DNA from: Davidsoniella eucalypti
Taxonomy: Eukaryota; Ascomycota; Sordariomycetes; Microascales; Ceratocystidaceae
Length of the DNA: 64,000 nt
Direction: 5' to 3'
NCBI GenBank assembly: GCA_004009845.1
Contig: RMBW01000009.1
Location: 186,001-250,000, forward strand
Below are positions 59,423 to 64,000 of this stretch, one piece after another. Position 1 is the stretch's first letter; each line of letters opens with the position of its first letter. A program made the translations under genes and the position numbers. A model generated the notes under the pieces. That model had not been told where the DNA came from. It did not search any database and saw nothing but the letters and a program-made list of their open reading frames with translations.

Positions 59423-61064
59423 TTACCAGCCCAGAGACGAGAACCAACTGCGCACCGAGTCCGTTGTAGCCTGCGTGGCTTGCTGAGCAGCTTCGGTGAC
59501 CTGGACGGTGCTATGTGCGGGGAAGATGTTGGACATGACAAAGAACATGACTATGACCGACACGAAAATTATGAGCGAGCGGCGCATCAGAGGCGAAATA
59601 CGGCCCTCCTCGCTGACTAAGGTGCGGCTGTACGCAGCGCCAGCAGCTGACAAAGTCTTGATCTGGTCCCAACCAAGGGAGTATACAGTCAGGCCGCCAA
59701 GGGCAATGCTATAGCCCAAGAACTGGATAGGGGTGATGGTGGTACCCCAGATAATGACCGAGGTAATCACAAGCAGAATGGCCTTGAGGATACCAGCTAG
59801 GGTAAGAACGAGACTGGAAGTCTTGCCAATCTGCAAATGGGGGACACGAGGGTTAGTGACGATACACTTTTGACGGAGGGGAAGCGTAGAAGGAAACATA
59901 CGAGGAAGACAGAGGCAATGTTCAGCATCGATGCGATGGCGGCGTTGGCAAAGAGAACGGTCAGGCCAGTGGCCCAAAGGTCTTCAAGCTTGAAGGTAGG
60001 TAGCTCAGTGAATAGGGCTACCATGCAGTTCATGACAGCACAGACGGGAGCGAAGTAGTACAGCGAAACCAGAGGATCCATCTTGAAGTCGTCGCCAGAG
60101 AGCAAAACCTGGATCATGGTCAGACGAATGCCTTCGAAGATGATGCCTAGAACCTGGTAAACAAAGCCCGTCATGGAGAACTGCATCTCGCCAGCACTGG
60201 TGATGGCCACACCCAGAGTGATGACCATGATGTTGAGCCACGTCTTGAGCGTCGGGTTATGAATACCCCAAACATAGCCAATGAAGAGCACGGCGCATGG
60301 TGCGGCTGCCTTGAGCATCTGGATATAGGCGACGCTGAGATACATGTAGGTCATGTTGCTGAAGACCAGCGAACCACAGTAGCAGACACCAATGGGAACA
60401 ACGGCGCGCAAGTAGATACGGCCCGTCATCTTGACCTTGAGACGGCCATCAAGTAGTGACGTGGTGCGCGACAGCACTTGGGTCAGTGCTGTAGCAAAGA
60501 TGAGATGCCAGCATGTGAGCAGAATAGCTGTTGTTGGGATAAGGGTTAGTAAGAGGATCGATCGGTTGCGACTACGATTTGTCTGCTTCTGGTAGAAATC
60601 ATCGTGAATTTGCGGATTCGTAGATTAAGTTTCGGTACTTACGATAGCCTAGATAGCAAAAGAAAGGGTTAGCAAGCAAGATATTGAGCCAGGGGTAGGC
60701 ACTCAAGGCCCTCTATCTCTAGGTGAGGGAGCGGGGCGGCATGGCGTCGGTACCAAGGGACGGAACGAAATCGGCTGTAGACTCGTGCAGGATGTTGCTG
60801 ACTTACGAAAATTCCGGTCTAGGAGCCACTTGTTAAACAGAATGGTAGAGTTGGAGAAGAACATCCAGGCCCTATAATAGCATCAGGCATTAGTATTGAC
60901 GGTCATTTGGGGCTAATCGGACAGCAAGCGACCTACGCGATGTAGAAACCGGGATGGAGGGATAGGCCGGCTTTGCGGGTAGCAGCTGCGCTCTGCGTCT
61001 TCTCGACTTCGGGCGACGACATGGGAAGGCTATCGCGCGGCGATGCGGAGGAAGAGGTGGCCAT
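59423..61064 (-). CDS. TPT/DMT-family sugar-phosphate or nucleotide-sugar transporter
   Basis: This is a multi-pass transporter of the triose-phosphate translocator group, usually in the Golgi or ER membrane of fungi. Exons: 61064-60937, 60871-60807, 60648-60643, 60527-59902 and 59830-59423 (1233 nt, 410 residues). Landmarks: LFNKWLLDRNFRYPILLTCWH in the first membrane hairpin, then PIGVCYCGSLVFSNMTYMYLS, YIQMLKAAAPCAVLF, FEGIRLTMIQVLL, ANAAIASMLNIASVFLIGKT and SLVLTLAGILKAILLV. About ten hydrophobic segments can be read. The N-terminus is Ser-rich and cytosolic in character. The third exon is only six bases (GCTATC) and is needed to join NFR to YPIL in frame. Family is clear; the substrate cannot be told from sequence. 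Confidence 0.92.
60643..60648 (-). other. Six-base micro-exon of the transporter gene
   Basis: On the minus strand GCTATC lies between CTATCTAG and GTAAGT, both good splice sites. It completes an Arg codon, encodes Tyr and starts a Pro codon in the conserved RYPILLTCWH motif. Skipping it keeps the frame length (six bases) but deletes two conserved residues. Confidence 0.8.
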
Positions 61065-62896
61065 GGTGTCGGAGCCTTCTGGCTAAGCAGTTGGGGATGG
61101 GCGTATATGTGTAGTAGTAACGGTATAGAGTCGGATCTTTTTCACAGATGCAAGGTTCTGCAAGTTAGATATATGGGAAAATAAAACAGGTGAAGATAGC
61201 AATTGACACGATAGTCAAAAAAAGATGCAAAATCGATGGTCTGGAAGAGATATTAGGTCTGGGATCAAGCAACGAATAGCACGACTGAAATAAGAGAGGT
61301 AGGAAGATAAAGATTGATTGTTATAAAAGAGTGACTGGACAATTATAAGAGAAATAAAAGCAAGATAACAAGAAAAATGGGGGAAAAGAATAAGAAACAA
61401 AATGCTGCGGTAAGACGTCAACAACGTTCCGCTGACGCAGAAATGAGAGGAAAACAAGAGGAAAATAAAAAATAAAAACGAAGCGATAGAAAAATCATAT
61501 AAACAAAGCCTCGCGAAAGAACTTGTCTCAAAATGCTCCAGCCAAGGCAATTGCTGTGCCTGCAAGAAAAGCCCGGAAGGAGCAAGTAGGCAGGGAATGA
61601 TCGAGAATCAAGTGGGTTGCTGCTTTTTGTCACTTTGCTTATTTCCTTAGAATACTTTGTTGTTTTCTTACTCTACATGCTGTTCTGTATATTTCAGTTG
61701 TTTTCATACTGATTAGCTTTACTCTAATTGTCCGCGAATAAAAAGAGAATGACCAGGGGCATGCAGCGGCTCTGTAGAAAAAAAAAAGCAGGCAGTCCCT
61801 AGTGGAGCTAATTGCCAATCGTGGCATCGTAGTATTTTTTATCTTTAGCCTTGATTTCGATTTCTAGAACCCGAAGGTTCCTTAGCAGCATTGTGGCAAG
61901 TAGATCACAGAATTTAAGCACCCATCGCTACGAACAGATGCCGTCTCATCTCTCAAAATGTGTGACGTGACGTAGTATGTTTCTATTGAATATGAAGTGT
62001 ACATATATACAACTGTACTGAATCTATATCTGGCCAGGGGGGCTTAAGCATCTTGGTATGCAACGTATTGGCAGCAATCGCAACCTCTTGAAGATGTTAC
62101 TGTTTCGTCTTGCTTCAGAGTCGCGACCATCGCGCTTTGATGCGCATGGAAATGAGATCTTGGTATAGAATATAGTATGGAATCTTCCGAACGGCTACCA
62201 ACATGTACTTCATGAATCGGCCAAAAAAAATAGACCCAATAAAACAATTAAAATCCACCGAATAGGTAGAAATTGATACAAAGTCCTCTGCAGATACAAA
62301 TTCCATTTTAACTCCCATGTATGTACGGACAGGGTCCTGAGAAACAGATATTCAATAATTAGCTGCTGTTTCAGATCTTGACCCGAGCATCCTGTTCATC
62401 GCTAAAACCGACATCATTAGATAGATGGTTCCTCCAGGGACCGCCCCCATGAAATTGTTTGTCGATATCTCTACTAGAAATTGGCTTATTACGTCGATAG
62501 GCTTACTAAAGTACCGGCCTCATTGAAGAGAGTTATACATAATGTAGTCATAACCAAGTCTCTTATTATGTATAACAAACAACGGAAATAACATAGCGAC
62601 GGTTCTTCATTACATATAACATCGCTGACACAATGGCATTCTCGTTCTCCCTATAGGGGTGTTCTAGAAGAAGAATACCATAACGTCTCATGGCTACCTA
62701 CTTGTTTTCAGTGGGGTCATAGCACCCTAATCGGCAGTACATAGTAATTGTGCTTTAACCCTAAGTTGTAGTTCTTGGTGAAAGACTTTCTCTTATCGTG
62801 ATGCGACATATACAGACATTAGTTAGAAATAGAATAAGATATATACAATAATGGTGGTTGAGGTATTCAGACCCCCCCTTTCCTACTCATGCTAGT
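61065..62896. other. Intergenic between transporter 5' end and transcription factor 3' end
   Basis: The left part is the transporter's promoter and leader, rich in A/G runs on the plus strand. No gene is recognised in the remainder. Confidence 0.5.
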
Positions 62897-64000
62897 TCAT
62901 GACATACATAGGCTTATCCCCGTCTTCTTCATGATGTAGTGTAGTCCGTACGGACCGTATGCCTCAGGTGCTGGATCACGCCAGAGTTTCTCTAAGAGTT
63001 CAATAGCTTGAAGAACATTTGCCGTCTTGTAGCGGGAAAACCTGAGGCCTTCGTAGACCATGCTTTGCTGAGGCTTGATGATCAGACATGACCCGACAAT
63101 CATGACTGGCCACAGAAGAACTGCGCACATGGCCGACATGGCGAGTGACATCATGGTCTCTGTGGCAGAGTTGATGTGTTCTTGAATATCCTGAATGACA
63201 CGTGTATCTGTTACAATAGCACCACAGCGAGATGCTTTCAAGTATATAAGAAGTGCGTGGCGGTACACCGAGGCAAGAGAGTCGCGGTCAGCGTCCCATA
63301 TGACGTTGGTATCTGTGGGTGGTTCCCATGTTGTGATGCGTTGTTGTAGGGCATCAAACTTGCGCATCAGCTCTAAGCTGGGATTGTCTTCGGGTTCTTC
63401 TAATCGCTGGCGCGCGAGAAGTGAGACACTGGGTATTATAGAGAATAGACCGTCTATAGACGAGAATATGACGCCGGAGCTCTCTAACCCTGCGACTTTC
63501 TCGTGGCATGAAAAAAGAAACGAGTCAAATGGGAGCGTCCGGTTCTCATCTAAGCCGTAGGGAGTGATGTTGGCAACTAAGACGAGATAAGAATAGATTT
63601 CTAGCATAGAGCCCTGGAGTTTTTCCTCAATGGATGCAAACGAGCTTGGCATATCGTCCTGAAGCGAAAGAAGCAGGCTACGGAATGCTCGTAGATGTGG
63701 GAATATGGTTCCACGGTGATGTCGTTGAAGGGACTGCCAAATAGTGTTAATAGCTGAACTGTACAGCTTAATACACCATGTATGAATGCATGAACTTACC
63801 TCAATCTGACATAGAAGCATAACAATAGTCATAACTCTAAGTTTTTCTTGTCGATCCTGAAGAACACCACTGTTTGAGGTCATCTTCTCGCGTAGTTTGT
63901 GAAGAACAACTCCATAGAGTCCTAGAGTGGCCTTACGAATAGCGGGATCTGGATCTTGATTTGACGCACAAAGGTGCGTCCCGCCCAGACAAAGCACAGC
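62897..64000 (-). CDS. Fungal-specific transcription factor, C-terminal part
   Basis: This is the C-terminal region of a zinc-cluster-type regulator; the DNA-binding part lies beyond the right edge. Exons seen are (edge) 64000-63800 and 63733-62897. The 66-nt intron runs GTAAGT...GGCAG, joining CQIE to SLQRHHRG in frame. The visible part resembles the Fungal_trans_2 type of regulatory domain: mostly helical, with YRHALLIYLKAS near 63240 followed by an IQEHI-x-SATETM helix and then AVLLWPVMIVGSCL. It ends YIMKKTGISLCMS. Such proteins usually control nearby or specialised metabolism. The N-terminal Zn2Cys6 motif cannot be checked here, and target genes are unknown. Confidence 0.8.
   Translation of the reverse strand, partial: AVLCLGGTHLCASNQDPDPAIRKATLGLYGVVLHKLREKMTSNSGVLQDRQEKLRVMTIVMLLCQIEVSSCIHTWCIKLYSSAINTIWQSLQRHHRGTIFPHLRAFRSLLLSLQDDMPSSFASIEEKLQGSMLEIYSYLVLVANITPYGLDENRTLPFDSFLFSCHEKVAGLESSGVIFSSIDGLFSIIPSVSLLARQRLEEPEDNPSLELMRKFDALQQRITTWEPPTDTNVIWDADRDSLASVYRHALLIYLKASRCGAIVTDTRVIQDIQEHINSATETMMSLAMSAMCAVLLWPVMIVGSCLIIKPQQSMVYEGLRFSRYKTANVLQAIELLEKLWRDPAPEAYGPYGLHYIMKKTGISLCMS

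Noticed and set aside
1..64000. CRISPR arrays, insertion sequences, rRNA operon, 5S and spliceosomal RNA genes, intact tRNAs
   Set aside because: I looked for spaced direct repeats, diagnostic RNA strings and B-boxes on both strands; only the degraded tRNA-like piece at 21.6 kb turned up.

Overview
The window looks like nuclear DNA of a filamentous ascomycete, most likely a Sordariomycete and perhaps Hypocreales. The genes are split by short introns (about 45-170 nt) with GTAAGT, GTATGT or GTACGT donors, CTAAC/CTGAC-like branch points and YAG acceptors. The gene content includes an Spg1/Tem1-type GTPase with a long N-terminal extension, a fungal RhoGAP, a fungal zinc-cluster regulator and fungal mitoribosomal proteins. 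The taxonomic call is an inference from gene content and intron style. There is nothing prokaryotic or viral.

Layout. (1) 1.05-5.5 kb: a large RhoGAP gene (+) whose reading frame is broken by one TAG codon that probably lies in a missed intron. (2) 5.5-29.0 kb: about 23.5 kb of AT-richer DNA in which I recognise only one gene, a three-exon RPA3-like subunit (11.73-12.24 kb, -), plus foldback palindromes, telomere-like hexamers and a decayed tRNA-Leu-like piece. (3) 29.0-30.2 kb: an ATF/CREB-type bZIP regulator behind a repeat-rich leader. (4) 32.1-48.6 kb: a dense block dominated by mitochondrial functions. It holds mitoribosomal uL4m (-) and mL38 (+) from one divergent promoter, a decayed kinase-like gene, PGS1 (-) and the complex I subunit NDUFA12 (+) from another divergent promoter, the nicotinamide nucleotide transhydrogenase NNT (-), HEM3 (+) and glycine cleavage H protein GCV3 (-). 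(5) 52.7-53.9 kb: the septation GTPase TEM1/spg1 (+) behind a long pyrimidine-rich leader. (6) 55.5-61.1 kb: three genes on the minus strand, encoding a PLAC8-domain protein, a small unknown protein and a TPT/DMT-family sugar-phosphate or nucleotide-sugar transporter. (7) 62.9 kb to the right edge: the C-terminal part of a fungal transcription factor, cut by the window.

How the genes relate. The mitochondrial block covers mitochondrial translation (uL4m, mL38), cardiolipin precursor synthesis (PGS1), respiratory complex I (NDUFA12), mitochondrial NADPH supply (NNT) and one-carbon/glycine metabolism (GCV3). HEM3 supplies haem. The RhoGAP and TEM1/spg1 are both small-GTPase pathway components acting in polarity and septation, but they are far apart and need not be linked.

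The most useful observations are two conserved genes whose frames are joined only through micro-exons (7 nt in NDUFA12, 6 nt in the transporter), the TAG in the RhoGAP, a one-base frame mismatch at the first PGS1 splice junction, the RPA3 gene hidden in the gene-poor region with MluI-box-like sites upstream, and the kinase-like relic. Exon coordinates were worked out by hand from splice consensus and protein continuity. I found no strong evidence for a wholly new biological system here.
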